From Pohlia nutans (Eukaryota; Streptophyta; Bryopsida; Bryales; Mniaceae): a DNA stretch of 64,000 bases. The stretch spans positions 6,051,650-6,115,649 of the forward strand of contig CM040104.1 of the NCBI GenBank assembly GCA_022496805.1, read 5' to 3'. The translations under genes and the position numbers were made by a program. This document shows, in pieces, positions 1 through 12,436 of this stretch (position 1 is the first letter of the stretch; every line of letters begins with the position of its first letter). The notes below the pieces were generated by a model. It was given only the letters and a program-made list of their open reading frames with translations, did not search any database and was not told the DNA's origin.

Positions 1-198
1 AAATCTCCTCTTAAATTCCATTTTAAGCATGATTCTGTGTTTAATTTGCTTTAGCTTTATTCTAAAGAAGTATAGATCTCTCTAAGGTGCTCGGTTTGGA
101 ATTTAAAAAACCTCATTTGGTGCAATGGTGTAGAAGTTATATGCAAGATTCTCCCAAACTAAAACCAAGCCCGTGGGGCTAGCATTGTCGTTTAAGGG
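1..198 (-). mobile_element. TTAA-flanked MITE, family D (truncated by window start)
   Basis: The right edge reads CGTTTAAGGG followed by TTAA (199-202), the inverse of the CCCTTAAACG terminus. Internal sequence matches, in reverse orientation, the family D copies at 46917 and 48514 (gggagaatcttgc and cttaaaatg motifs). The other end lies outside the window. Confidence 0.6.
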
Positions 199-859
199 TT
201 AATTCTTATCTTTCAGGAGCTTTCACCAGCCCGATTCTCACATGGAAGCTTGCCCTAAGATTGTAGCGAAATTTAGCCAGAATGTTTTTGGCTGATATGA
301 GAGTGACTGATACAGGCATACTTTGGACACTGGACCAAATCAGCCAGTCCCACAGTTCCAACTGATCTAAAACTGAACAAATGGTCAACTTATTCTCTTC
401 CAAAATGCGCACTATGGTAGAGTGATCTAAAATGGAGCAGGTCCCATTATGGAGCTCTAGTAATCTTCACTCAGAGGTACATAATAGCTTCCCCATGCAA
501 TAGTGTCATGTACTTACTGCAAACATTATAGGGTGTCACTTTAGGGCACCATTTTAGGAACACCTATATTTCCAATTTCAAAAATTCATAACTCATTGTA
601 GAAGAGTCCAAAAATGATGATTCCACTTGCTCTATCTTTCTACTAATTTTCCCCATGCACAAAAATTGCTTGTACTGGTGACATCCTTGTTGATTTCACG
701 TGCTGAAAATTGAGCCATTATTGAACACCTTACCATAATTGGAGCCTTCTACAAAACAAAGTAAACCTTTGGTGACTGTGCTTGACCATCCACTGACAAT
801 TTCAACAGTGAATGCATTTCTTGTTTACTTGTCAGCTTTTCTCAATGGTGCCAAACTTA

Positions 860-2014
860 GAGCATCTCCACTAGCACTTTGGATAGCACTCTGAGAGTAT
901 CTTCAACGATGCACGCTAAAAGCGACTCGCTAAATTTACTCATCAATATTTGAAGAGCCCTCATCTTAGGGCCGCTTTACACCTAGAGGCCGGGCCAATT
1001 CGCCTTGAGGCCGATTGCATGAAATTTCAACCCTTTTGGGTTAAAGGTTGGTCTCAACTACTTATTATAATAAGATTATAATGGAAGGCCAATTCTCCCA
1101 TATATAAAGGCCTTGGGGCCAAACAGCCAAGCCGATTCAATAAATGTAGTAAATTTCAACCCCTCTCTCTCTTTTCAAAAGAATCGTTTAGATTTCCACA
1201 TAATCCAACAAATCTAGTTCTTTGAAGAAAATCATATTTTATATAAAAAGGTTTTTTTTTATTGAAATTTGACATTGGCCCTGAGGCCAAGAATTGGCCC
1301 TCTATTTTGGGTGCACCCAAGTCAACGAGCTCGGGCCGTGTCATACGATGCATTTTTTAAGTAAAAAATTCATATCACCAAATCGGCCCAAGCTCTAAGT
1401 GTAAAGGAGTTGGAGCCGATTTTAGCCTTTTGACCAATCACAAGTGAGGATTTCAAGCTTCTTACACAACAAAGTGGCTCGGCCTCTAGGTGTAAAGCGG
1501 CCCTTAAAATTCCTCACCCTCAAACGCTTTTCAAACATCAAAAGTGTACATTAAATAGTCAATGGATTAATCAAAAGTATAATGTGGGATATAGTCAACT
1601 GAACTTAAATTTGAAGTGTCATCTATCATACACGCTAGGATAGTGAGGATCAAGAGGCTTTTCCAAAAGGCCCTTAGCATTTTTCATTCACTTTTGAAGT
1701 ATGTCACACCTTTGGCGAACCCTGTTGGAAATGCTATGAAGGTCATCCAAAAGGTCAAGACTTTTTTCCTTGCGAACATCAGTCAATTAGACTCTTGAAA
1801 ATAGTAAGTGAGCCACTCACAAGTCATCAAGTATGGATTGTATACTCATGATGTACAATCAAGAAGAAAAGATACACTAGCAAGAGTGATTTTTGAGAGC
1901 CCTGGTTCAGTTAGTGGGTTATCCAATGTCACGGGTCAAATAAATTGTTCACCAACTTAGTCTCATCCATTTTTCTATAGCCAGAGCCGTATCTATAGTG
2001 CTAGTGGAGATGCT
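860..2014. mobile_element. PIF/Harbinger-like MITE, GAGCATCTCC family, carrying a nested element
   Basis: Both ends carry the inverted sequence AGCATCTCCACTAGCAC. A shorter relative with a clean TGA duplication is at 42163-42481, and a third copy is broken up at 46.8-49.1 kb. A separate TIR element (969-1503) is inserted near the left end. No transposase reading frame is present. Confidence 0.65.
969..1503. mobile_element. PIF/Harbinger-like MITE nested in the preceding element
   Basis: The terminal inverted repeats are GGGCCGCTTTACACCTAGAG and its complement, and the 3-bp direct flank TTA occurs on both sides (966-968 and 1504-1506). GGGCC ends plus a TTA duplication fit Tourist/Harbinger MITEs. 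Length is 535 bp with no coding capacity. Confidence 0.8.
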
Positions 2015-2935
2015 TTTGTAAACTATCATTGAAGGTCCGGTGACATACACTTATGCAAGCATTCAAGGGAAGGTTTGCATAGTTGCACTTGGAATTTAAT
2101 TGGAACAGTACCAATACGCTAACACTATTTTTTAGAGTTCGTCATCAAATAGTGTTACTTACCCTTCTGCAAAATCTGTTACATAACGCACAATGTTGTG
2201 CACACACTCTCCACGATAGTTTTGTTGTCTGAATGGTTGTCTAGGACTTTAGTACATACCAACCTAGTCTATTTAAAAATATTGTGCCAAACTCTGATAT
2301 GCATTAGAAGAAATTTCAAGCTTTCCAATGGCTGCCAGTTGAGACAAACCGCCATGCAAAAAAAAGAAAACTTCAAATTCTAGATTTTAAAAAAAAAATC
2401 CTATTTGACGTCGTCGAATTCAGCCACGTTAGATTTATTTATTTATATTTTTAATATTATTATTTATTTTTGCATGGTAGTTTCAGCAACTTTTTGGAGG
2501 CCTCAAAATGCTTACAATAGGCCAACCTACTCCATTTATAATATACACTATTCATGAACATTTAATCAAATATTTACAAGTGTCTAATTGACATGTAGCA
2601 TCAATAATAAGAGTAAAATTATAGAAATTTAGTGTTGGTATTTTGCTTAAAACATGTTAGCATTCACCACATGTGTTTTTGTGGCGCAATTAGTAGAACA
2701 ACCTTCAACAGACTCCATTGTTTACATCAACTAAAATTATTCTTCTTATCATTGTTAGTGTTTGTAATTAGTGTTGTTAACATCCACATCATTTAACCCC
2801 TAAGCATCCCTAGCTTTTTGAGCTTAAAAACATCATTGCATTTGATGTGTTATAGGTCTAAATTTAAGTGAGGTATAGAAATCTCAACCGTACAATCTTG
2901 AAGTATAAATTTTGTAGTTGATGTGGATCAAATTT

Positions 2936-3349
2936 AACACCCAATTTGCTAATTTTACACTTGGCCATATTTATCATGCACTTGGCCCCCAAACGCATTA
3001 AATTTTTTTTTGAAAAATTCTCTAAAAAACAGCCATTTTTGTCTTTCTACAATCCCTTACGTTGTAAAAAAACAGTTTTTTAATTTATTTTGTATTCTCA
3101 TCTTTATCTTTTATCTTTATCTTTATCTTTATCTTTTCTTTTCTTTTATCTTGTTTTTTTCTTGTGTTCTTTCTTGTCTTCCTCTTGTCTTCCTTCTTCT
3201 TTTTCTTCTAGTCTTCTTCTTTTTCTTCTAGTCTTCCTCTTGTCTTCCTTTTTTTTTCTTCACCTTGCCATTTTCTAGAGTTTAAACGTTAATATTAAAA
3301 ATTTATAAATAAAAATCAGGGAGCAGCCGATGGCTGAATCCATTACAGG

Positions 3350-3390
<41 letters not shown>

Positions 3391-4193
3391 GCTTTCGCTT
3401 TTTCCGGACAGAGAGGGTCCGCACGCGCGGACCCTACTCTAATTTTCAGCCTCCCCCCTTCACTCCCTCTTCTCCCCTATATAAACCCTCCCTCACTCTC
3501 CCTCCCTCACACTCTCCTTCCTCCCCTTTTCCTCTCTTGTCCTTCTCCCTCTCTCCTTTCTCCTTTCTCCTCAATATAAAGGAGGAAGAGGGAGGAAGAG
3601 TAAGGGAGGGAGAGTGAGGGAGGGTTTATGTAAGATAGAGGGGGAAAAAAAGGAAAGGGGAGGAGGGAGGGAGGGAGGGTTAAAATTAGAGTAGGGTCCG
3701 CGCGCGCGGACCCTCTCTGTCCGGAAAAAGTGGAAGCAAAAAAATAAAATAAAATAAAATAAAATAATAAAATAATAAAATAAAATAGGCCTGTATTGGA
3801 CTCAGCCATCGGCTGCTCCCTGATTTTTATTTTTATTTTATTTTTTTCACATTTAAACTCCAGAAATGGCAAGGTGAAGAAAAAAAAAAGGAAGACAAGA
3901 GGAAGACTAGAAGAAAAAGAGGAAGACTAGAAGAAAAAGAAGAAGGAAGACAAGAAAGAAGACAAGAAAAAAAAACAAGATAAAAGAAAAGAAAAAAAAA
4001 TATAAAGATAAAGATAAAAGATAAACATAAGAATACAAAATAAATAATATTTTATTTTTTTTACAACGTAAGGGATTGTAGAAAGACAAAAATCGTTGTT
4101 TTTTAAAGAATTTTTCAAACAAATTTTTTCAAAGCCAAATTTGCTCATGGAATGAGTGCACTTGGCCAAGTGCAAAATTAGGGAATTGGGTGT
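2936..4193. mobile_element. Large foldback element with promoter-like arms
   Basis: Almost the whole element is one imperfect inverted repeat with its centre near 3565. The ends read AACACCCAATTT and the complement, with ATTT on both sides as a probable target duplication. The arms contain a polypyrimidine/polypurine tract (CTTTATCTT... and TCTTCTTTTT...), the motif GCAGCCGATGGCTG, the motif GGGTCCGC(A/G)CGCGCGGACCC, and a TATA-plus-CT-rich block. An (AT)n run occupies the left arm (3352-3387), where the right arm has (AAAAT)n (3749-3785). ORFs inside are low-complexity and not coding. Confidence 0.75.
3478..3570 (+). promoter_or_regulatory. Promoter-like TATA and CT-rich initiator block in the left foldback arm
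   Basis: TATATAAA at 3478-3485 is followed by about 85 bases of nearly pure C/T, the layout of many plant core promoters. The right arm carries the mirror-image block on the minus strand, where the TATA is changed to TACATAAA (3632 down to 3625). Both would fire toward the centre. This is inferred from composition only. Confidence 0.35.
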
Positions 4194-5180
4194 TATTTGA
4201 AGTCGTTTGGCCACATAAATTGCAAGCTCGTAATATTTTAGTGTTGAAAAAGGATGCTGAATTTTTCCTAGCAACATATTAGAGGTGAAATTTGTTTTCA
4301 AAACTACTCACATGAAAATACTTTAAACTATAAAGTGGTTCAAAATCATCATATAAACACATCGGTACCAAAGAGAACTCATGAAATAATTTGATGTGCC
4401 CTACAATGGCCTTGCAATGTCAAAAAGTAGCCCGAAAAGTGACCCATTAGACCCAAAAAGCAAAAAAGGTCCAAAACAGACCCATGCACTAAAATGACTT
4501 CCAAACATTCAAACAACTTGGATTGACATAATTCTTTTACCATGATAACAAGACTTCAAGGGGAATTTAATCTAACAATTTATTTATTTCTTATTGGAAA
4601 CGGACATTAGAGGAAGGAGAAACAAGCCCTCAAAGTTGCAACCATCAAAATGCACAAAAATTGTCCAAAAATAAGACCCGAGCTTTCAAACGATTCTCAA
4701 AAATTCATTACATGATGGATTGATCTGAAATTTTTACCACACAAACTAGACATCATGAGAGGGGGTTTTGGAAAATTCCATTGAAATCGGACATTATATG
4801 CAAAAGTTACAGCTCTTTGAAGGTGAAAGTAACCCAAAAAAAACCCAAAGTATGGACGTCGGGACAGTTAGGTGTTAATAGTGCAATATTACACAAATAA
4901 AAAGTAGAAGAGGTGTGAGAAAAGTTTTTATTTAAATTTTTTTTTTTTTACGTATTTACAAATCCATTTTTGTTAGATTAAGAAAGATAATGTGCACAAA
5001 CGGTAAATAATGTTTATTATATGACTTACCACCCAACCATAGAGGTGAGATCTTGTCAATTAGACAATTTTATCTGCTTCATCCACCAAGCCACACTTAC
5101 AGTCCTAGTATTGTCTATCTACATACTTTGAATATGTACAAACTAACTAGACTACTACTTTGGTGTTCTAACTAACTTGG

Positions 5181-5305
5181 AGTCATAGACTCTTGGTCTA
5201 TCAGCTCCTTCATAAGCAACTTAATTCTCATATGAGTAACTTGGTCATAGACGTTTGGTCTATCAGTTCCTTCATAAGTAATTTAATTACCATATGAGTA
5301 ACTTA
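5181..5305 (+). repeat. Two-copy tandem repeat, about 62-bp unit
   Basis: The phrase containing GTCTATCAG, CCTTCATAAG and CATATGAGTAACTT occurs twice in direct orientation. Sequence from 4879 to here is otherwise AT-rich with no gene signal. Confidence 0.6.
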
Positions 5306-5321
5306 ATTCCCACAATTTTAA

Positions 5322-5345
5322 CCCTCGAAGGTCCAGAGAGTCCGT
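5322..5345 (+). mobile_element. Single TTAA-type terminus without an identified partner
   Basis: TTAA (5318-5321) is followed by CCCTCGAAGGTCC, matching the left-end style of the TTAA elements. No inverse end could be assigned downstream, where another repeat (5501-5990) intervenes. Confidence 0.35.
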
Positions 5346-5500
5346 TTTGACTAATATCATACATCAAAATTTTGTTGTATTTAGAATGGTTCCTCACCTC
5401 CAATGGTCTAAAATCAAAAGTGAAGTTGAAATTCACGCTCCAACAGTTCTAATGAGCTATTGGGGTTCTAATTTGGAGCTTCTTACTTACAACATATGAG

Positions 5501-5990
5501 TGAAAGTACGGTAAATTGAACCATTAAAGTCATCCTTAGTATTGAAATTACAATTTTCTTGGTCAAGAGCCATAAGTTACAACTAAAGATTCATATATTT
5601 AAGTTATAATATAGTAGAGCCTTCTATAGTTCTATTAGGTACTTCAATCCAAAGTTTCAAATTAAAATTAAAGAAATTAAAATCAAAATTAAAATTAAAG
5701 AAAAAAATTCTTGAAAAAATAAATATTTAATGAAATTTCAACATGTTTTATATCTGCTTTTCAATTCGGTCAAGACTACTTTTCCAATTTTGATTGCTTT
5801 AACCTTACTATAATACACATAAATACTTATTGAACATGTTTTTTTCAATTTTTTTGGTTAGACTTTGTTCAAAATTGTATCTTTTATTTTAACCACAAAA
5901 AAAAATTTCACAAAAAATAAAAATTTAATGAAATTTTAGACCCTGCATTGTTGCTTCTTCACAGGGATCACAAGTGGTTCAGTTTACCAT
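5501..5990 (+). mobile_element. TIR element, GTGAAAGYAYGGTAAAYTGA family
   Basis: The left end reads GTGAAAGTACGGTAAATTGA and the right end is the complement of GGGTGAAAGCATGGTAAACT. A second copy in opposite orientation lies at 50572-51178 and shares the internal sequence. About 490 bp, with no coding capacity; the duplicated target site is unclear, so the superfamily is unassigned. Confidence 0.65.
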
Positions 5991-6339
5991 GCTTTCACCC
6001 AAATGTCAAATATAGGCCAATGTATCTGTTATCCCCATGGGACCTTTAACTCCTAATTGTCTGAACATGCCGTGGTAGCCAATAGAATACAATATATTTT
6101 GATTGAATTTGGAATGAATCCACACCTATAATGGGTTTGAGTTCAAAAGAGAAGTTGAAATTTAAATCAATGCAGTTCTAGTGAGCTATTAAGATCCCAA
6201 CTCAGAGTTTCTCGTTAGTACCAAATCTCAATCATACGACAACATATACCGTATACTATCCCATGGGACATTTAAAGGTTGAGATGGATGTTCAAAATAG
6301 AGATTTGAAGAAGGTCGTTCTAGGGACTGGAAGCTTGAT

Positions 6340-6412
6340 AAGCTTTTGTCACCAGGTACATGGTGCACAATAGAACTTGAAGCTCGACAAGCTTTGTCAC
6401 CAGGTACATGAT
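6340..6412 (+). repeat. Short tandem duplication
   Basis: GTCACCAGGTACATG occurs twice about 50 bp apart within similar flanks (AAGCTTGATAAGCTTTT and AAGCTCGACAAGCTTT). Confidence 0.55.
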
Positions 6413-6743
6413 TCATATGAATGACATGGTCCACATATGATGATTTTGAAAAGCTTCCGGCAGTGAGATTTTGCAACAGAAAAAGTCCTGAAAAGAAATA
6501 ACTGTCTACTGTACAAAATACGTACACTGGCTGGTTACATTATATACCATGGACCACAGTATCTACGGGAGCCAACAACAATATTCACATTTCATTCTTC
6601 ATTTTTTCATTATACAGATGAATTAAAGGAAGCTTTCATTGCACAAGAATGTGTAAAAGAATCTATTGCGTGCATGCCAAGTGATGGAATTACAACTCAT
6701 TTATAGACTAGAATATGTCAAATGTCTTGATGTCGTAGAGTAC

Positions 6744-6843
<100 letters not shown>

Positions 6844-6957
6844 CATGGTACACTAAAACTGTAATTGAGTGTTGGGACACTCTTTCTCAACACAAACACT
6901 ATTTGATTTTTTTGAGATATAGTATCCCTACGAACTTTAAAGAATTGTGAAATTTAA

Positions 6958-6985
6958 CTCCTGAAGGACCAAGTGTCCCAACTAG
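6958..6985 (+). mobile_element. Single TTAA-type terminus, family H style
   Basis: TTAA (6954-6957) is followed by CTCCTGAAGGACCAAGTG, close to the left end of the complete family H element at 47217. No right end was found, so this may be a truncated copy. Confidence 0.4.
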
Positions 6986-8212
6986 GACATTTCAATGTTC
7001 AGGTAGGTTCCCACGGTGTCAATATTTATTTTTGTTTTCTGAAATAAATTATGTGAATTCGGTGTATCAATACAAAAATGGGGATCTAATTTTTTTTTTT
7101 ATTTCGACTTTTTAAGTGGAAGTTATGGAACAAAAGGGTTTTTTTGGGGGAGAATGGGTAGTGCTGGCCAGGCTCAAAATAAACCTTATAAATTATTATT
7201 TTTCAACTCTAACCATAGGATCTTGTTTTAAATTACCAGGAGAGTGCATAGTAAAATTTTCATAGAATATGACTATACAGATTGCAAGATTATAGCGTTT
7301 GAAGTGAAGAGATGAAATTGCAGTATTTTGTTATATTTTCTGACCGTCTTTGAAGACATGGGAAAATTTGTTAAATTGGTCAAAAAAATTCTTAAAATTT
7401 TACTTAATGTTTAATTTGGTATTTTCTATCAAGAGCAAAACAAATATTCACAAGAAAATGAATAGAAAGAGATGAAAATGATGCTCAAAATCAGGAAAAA
7501 CCTGCGGTCCTTTGGAGGTTAAAATGATAAAAACTTATAGATGTAGTATTCCAATGATAAAATTAATGGCAACTTTACAATAGACACGGCATGCTAGCTC
7601 ATGTCAGTCTCGTACCTAGATGGAACATGACACTCATAATAGAAGTGGGAATGACAAGTGGCAAACTCCTATGTGTTATAAGGACACTATTTCTTCTCAC
7701 CTTTGAACAACATGTGGTAAAAGACATCAATTCTCGTTGGATACTATATCAAAAAGAAATTATTGTCATTCAAGTGCAATTTGATGTTATACATTGCATT
7801 TCCTTGAATATATAAAAATGCTAATGTTTGTTGTAATTGAGTATGGTTGGATTGCAGAATACAAGGGTAGGAATGAATTTTACATTTTTTTACTATTTTA
7901 AGTACTTGAGTATGTATATTGTTTTTATCTAAGGGTCTGTGGGTTGTTTATTTTATAGTTGAATTGATTTTGAATGTATCAAAAATCATCTTTGGTTCAT
8001 TAGAAAGCCAAAAGAATATTTTGCTATCAAGACTGGTTTTTGTATGCAAGAGTTTAACATGTGGTTCATGAGAAATCTAAACAAAAGAAAATAGTATATA
8101 TATGTTTGCTCACATAAATTCACTTGTACAAAATTTGTATGAATATCATAATTTTACAAACTAAATGGTAAATGAACATGAAAATTTAAGTTGCAATAGA
8201 GTTAATTGAAAA

Positions 8213-8440
8213 GAATGTCTCAAAGTGGAAATTCACCTTAGACTCAGGTTTAGACTCATTTTGAGTTCAAAAATACTGCAAAACAAATCTATAGTGAGTT
8301 GGAGAATAATTTTAAGGAAGGCCATGCGCCACTGTGGGGCATGGAACACGTGTCCTCCCAATGCTAAAAGAGGGTTCCCACAAGTTCCCTTGAGCTTAAC
8401 CCCTAAAGGTTGGGCCTATGACCATGGAATCATGTTTTAT
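8213..8440 (+). repeat. Dispersed degenerate repeat, copy 1
   Basis: About 220 bp (GTCTCAAAGTGGAAATTCACC through CCCAATGCTA and GTTCCCACAAGTTC) match 12437-12625 with many differences. A 105-codon open frame here is an accident of the repeat. The element type was not identified. Confidence 0.5.
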
Positions 8441-9411
8441 CTGTCACACTCAATTTTGCTACTAAAAATAATACAAGAATTCAAACTTATATTTTTAGTA
8501 GATGAAGTCACATGTCTACTACAAATCATGAATTTTTCATAAAATTTGGTGAAAATTTTAAATTACTATGGTTTTATGAAGCGATTGTAAAGAAAATCTA
8601 TATCAATTACAAAATGTACTAGAAAATTCCGATTTTTTTACCTAAGGTGTAAATTACAATGAAAAAAAGTTTAGTTGATGAAAATCATCCGTGTATCTAA
8701 ATTTAGGAATTTTGCTACACCTAGGTGATACCTACCGAACTTGTAACTTCAATAAAACACTCAATTTTCAAATTTTCCAAAAATTCAAAGTGGAGTAGAA
8801 ACTAGACTTGGCAAGCTTCATTTTGTTAGTTAAGCACAAATGCAATGGAACTCATTTTCATGGCCTAAATTTAGTTTAAGTAGAACAAGCAAAAAAATTC
8901 AAAATACACTACACGGTGAACCGTTTTTACGACTCGTTTTGTAGTTGGGACCCCATGTAAAATATAAAAATAGCTTGAATGATTTGAATTTAACTTGAAG
9001 GGGTGGCATCACCAAACAAAACCCTTCACATAAAGAATTGGATGGAAATCATCCACGCAGCAGTTGGAATTGAACAATCGACTTCATTCATAAGCCATTG
9101 TTTGGTCTCGGCGGCGTTTAGAGGTTAAGAGAGACAACCAAGGAACTATTCATGAACAATGCATGTCAAAAATTGATTATATTGACATGCAAACACTCCA
9201 TAGAAGTTAGAAAACTCCTCTTTGTTATTGGATACATCTAATGGTACTCTAAAGGATTAATAACGTACTGATTTTAGATGCCTTAGCTAGAGGACATGGT
9301 GGTATAAAACATTTCTAAAAATAAATGCCATATTTTTGGGGAAGCTACTTTTTCAAAATCATTTTATTATGGTGAAAATTAGAATCTTAAAGAATATTGA
9401 AAATTGATTTT

Positions 9412-9634
9412 GTTAAGGCAGACGTACCTTAAACCACCACAACACCTAAAACCACCAAACTTCTACACCCCTCTTTCATTTCATGAAGGAAATGTAGGCT
9501 TTCATTACATGACTTATGCATTAATTGCTCAAAAGTTAAGTCATGTACAAACAACTTACATTTCCTCCCTAAAATGAAGAAAGGGTGTAGAAGTTGGTGG
9601 TTTTAGGTGTTGTGGTGGTTTAAGGTACGTCTAC
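9412..9634. mobile_element. TA-flanked foldback MITE (AGGCAGACGTACC family)
   Basis: The inverted arms are about 55 bp and start AGGYAGACGTACCTTAAACC; internal motifs CACCTAAAACCACC and TTCTACACCC are mirrored. TA flanks both sides. A truncated relative lies at 36890-37105, and elements with similar AGGTNG ends occur at 40172 and 49182. Confidence 0.7.
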
Positions 9635-9639
9635 CTTAA

Positions 9640-10207
9640 CCCCTAACTGCCTGAGCGTCCATTTTTTGGACGATGTACAGATTTCATCCATAATTTCTCA
9701 TCCGTCATGTACTTTTTGCAGTGTGGAATTTTTACTGTAGATTCTATGGGAAGTTAGCTTCATGCACATGCGGTCCGATTAGAAAGAGGATGATTTGTGA
9801 AATTTTTATGCCTCATTTCATGTTGTAGTGATTCATCCAAAATTTTGAAGATTTCAGTGTAAAAGTGCTCTAAAAAAAGTCAACTCATAAAAGTAAGCAA
9901 CCAAAAAATCTCCAAAAATCACTACACTTAGAGTATTACATTTTAACCTATCACAAAAAATTCATCTGTAGATTGTCAGTATCTTATTCGTAATTGAATT
10001 ACAAAATAATTTTGAATTTCAGGTTTCAAATTGTATACAAAATTATTGGTAATAGCAATCATAGATCTAACCGTATGGATAGAATCTAAAATTCATAATG
10101 TACAACTTTTATTCATATATCAAGTTCAAAATATCGCTCTAGGTTGCATTTTATAATGCATCTTTGCAAAACTGCCGAATTTGGAGAGGGCTCTAGGCAT
10201 TTAGGGG
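9640..10207. mobile_element. TTAA-flanked MITE, family A
   Basis: TTAA at 9636-9639 and 10208-10211; ends CCCCTAACTGCC and GGCATTTAGGGG. Its 568-bp length equals that of the copy at 15021. The inner motifs TTTTTGGACGATGTACA and CTCCAAAAATCACTACACTT recur in all family A copies. No transposase frame. Confidence 0.85.
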
Positions 10208-10384
10208 TTAATCGTTTTTTTCCACAAGAAATATGTAAATATTTAACACAGAAGTGCTGACCCTGACACAAAATAATTAACTTTTTAATTTGATATGCCA
10301 TAGCTTTGAAGCTTTGGGAAGTTCTGAAATAGAGTGTACATGGTTAGAGCCAATAGGTCAATTAGTAAAATCACACATACCTTA

Positions 10385-10500
10385 CTTGACAAATTCAGGC
10401 AGTCAAAAATTGAATTTCCACGTCAGATTTTTGAGGGCCGGGGTTCATATCACCCCTAAACCAATCACAAGATGACACATGGCACTTTTTTCAAAACACC
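10385..10500. repeat. Dispersed repeat fragment
   Basis: The segment with CCACGTCAGATTTTTGAG and ACCAATCACAAGATGACACA reappears in inverse orientation at about 16270-16350 and in part at 21425-21465. Element boundaries are unclear. Confidence 0.4.
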
Positions 10501-10809
10501 AATGAACCAATTTATGTCGAAACTGACTATGACTTCATGGACACATCAAATTTTGTGCGTGGATTAGTTTGACTTTTTTTTTTCAGTACCACATTCTCAT
10601 CTTTGATGCAAAGGGCAACTCACAGTTCCTTTGGGTCCATGTACTTCATGACGTGTACTGTACTGTACACAATCTGTAGAATTCTACTGTACTCATGTCA
10701 ACATAACCTGAGATTGGTCAACTGGGCAATAATTGCATGGGAGGAACCAATCACCTTCGTAAAGATGCTCTTTCATCAGAAGTGCATACAAAGTTGCTTT
10801 TGATCACTA

Positions 10810-11414
10810 CAGTCCACCCTCTATAAGTGTTAACAATTGGGAGTGGTAATATTGTTAACACTTATAGAGTGTTAACTCTTATAGAAATATAGAGTTTAAC
10901 AAATCTGCCGCAGGAGACTTGGAAGGCAGATTTCGGCCAACCATAACTCACTCGTTAGAAGTCGGAATTCGACAAAACTACTACCATTGGAATCGTCTCC
11001 TCAATAGCTTTCTAATGGTATGTGATTCGCCCTACAAGTCTGAAATTCGAAAACAACATTCTCAGAAATTCGAACGCTGGTAGAGTGGCTCAACCTGCTA
11101 GGGTAAACTGAGTTGACGAGGGAGGGACTTGCAGTCAATATCCTGCACCTAATAATTTCTAAATGGGGGGTATGTTACAGTATGTTACAGTATATTACAT
11201 GTGCTATGTTACAGTATATTGTATTGTATGGTATTATATAGTATAATAATAAGTTAACAGATATAGAGGGCAAAATTACAAAGAGGGGAGTAGCCAATCA
11301 GTTAACACTTAACACTTAACGTTATTGTAGTCTCCCCAAGTAGGGAGTAGAAAAAATGTTAACACTTATGGAATTTTAACACTTATAGAGGTAACACTTA
11401 TAGAGGGTGGACTG
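10810..11414. mobile_element. Emigrant/pogo-like MITE
   Basis: The terminal inverted repeat CAGTCCACCCTCTATAAGTG is flanked by TA on both sides (10808-10809 and 11415-11416). CAGT...ACCTCTATAA ends with a TA duplication are characteristic of pogo-like Emigrant/Lemi elements of plants. Sub-terminal GTTAACACTTATAGA repeats are also present. 605 bp, non-coding. Confidence 0.75.
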
Positions 11415-12436
11415 TAGTAACTTACCATTTCTATGTATCCCTACGTCCCATCACTCACTGTTTGTCAATGATATATGCAACATGGCTTTGGAGCTGGCGG
11501 ATGAGATTCATCACAGTTTCAATAGTAGAATCTGATGAATTTTGTGTGTCACATGTGTAGATATATATAACACTCACATAGTGCCATCTTCACCGCTTCC
11601 GAAGTGGTTTGCCGGACCACACCCTTTACATTGTTCACATGGGCCCTCAAAACTCTCTTTATGGGTTCCTTTGATTGCTTTTAAATTGTGCTTTTGTGTT
11701 CAGAGTAGCCACTATTCCCCTATCTACGCACACCCTTGTGATGTCAAGGCTAGCAGTATGTGTCGAATGTGATTGGTCAATATGTTGCACATATTCAAGA
11801 CAGTCATGGGCTGAGGTACAAGGAGCAATTTTTTATATGTGGTACTTTGAGATTCTGTATAGAAAATCTTGAGCTTGTATACATTAAAGAATAGACCACT
11901 CTGCATAATGATCAAGACACAGTCAAGTCATTTTTTTTATTCAAGCAGTAAGTAACCTGTGTAATAAAAAAATTGATTTATTTAATGGGCTTCCACCTGT
12001 ACCGTCCCTGGTATAATTAGAATAGAAAATTGGATTGTACTTCAGCAAAACTTGGAAACCTGCATGTAATGTCCAAGATTCGCCCAAGACATGGACACTT
12101 TCTTGTCAGAAAAGAGATCCTTGTCCTACCCCGTTTAGCCCAAAAAAATAGCTGCAACTGTCAAAGTTTGGAGGCCTATTTGAAGGTTCATTTTTTCTCT
12201 AATGTGTAGAGAATTTACAAATAAAATGATTCAACTCTTCAACCCTCTTTGCTTGGCCAAGCTGAAGTTAGAGAAAATTCTCTGCGATTCCTCCATTCTC
12301 CTGACAGATGCTTGAGATTAGGAGGTGATCAGTAGGGGGCCGAAGAATGTTATGTCAAACCTTTTCCTTCTGTTTAAAGTTTTTTTTGGTAGACAATGAC
12401 TTGCATTTTTCTATGAACCTATTTGCAAATATTAGA

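Larger units (their letters stand above)
2797..4874. mobile_element. TTAA-flanked MITE, family C, split by a foldback insertion
   Basis: Flanked by TTAA at 2793-2796 and 4875-4878. It starts CCCCTAAGCATCCC and ends GGACAGTTAGGTG. Its two outer parts align with the uninterrupted ~805-bp copies at 22211-23013 and 33098-33906; the extra ~1.26 kb is the foldback element at 2936-4193. Confidence 0.75.

Noticed and set aside
3010..4301. Several open frames of 60-124 codons rich in Phe, Leu and Ser
   Set aside because: They are low-complexity translations of the polypyrimidine/polypurine arms of the foldback element.
8397..8425. TTAACCCCTAAAGG at 8397, resembling a TTAA-element terminus
   Set aside because: It lies inside a degenerate dispersed repeat shared in part with 12437-12625, and no inverse partner end was found.
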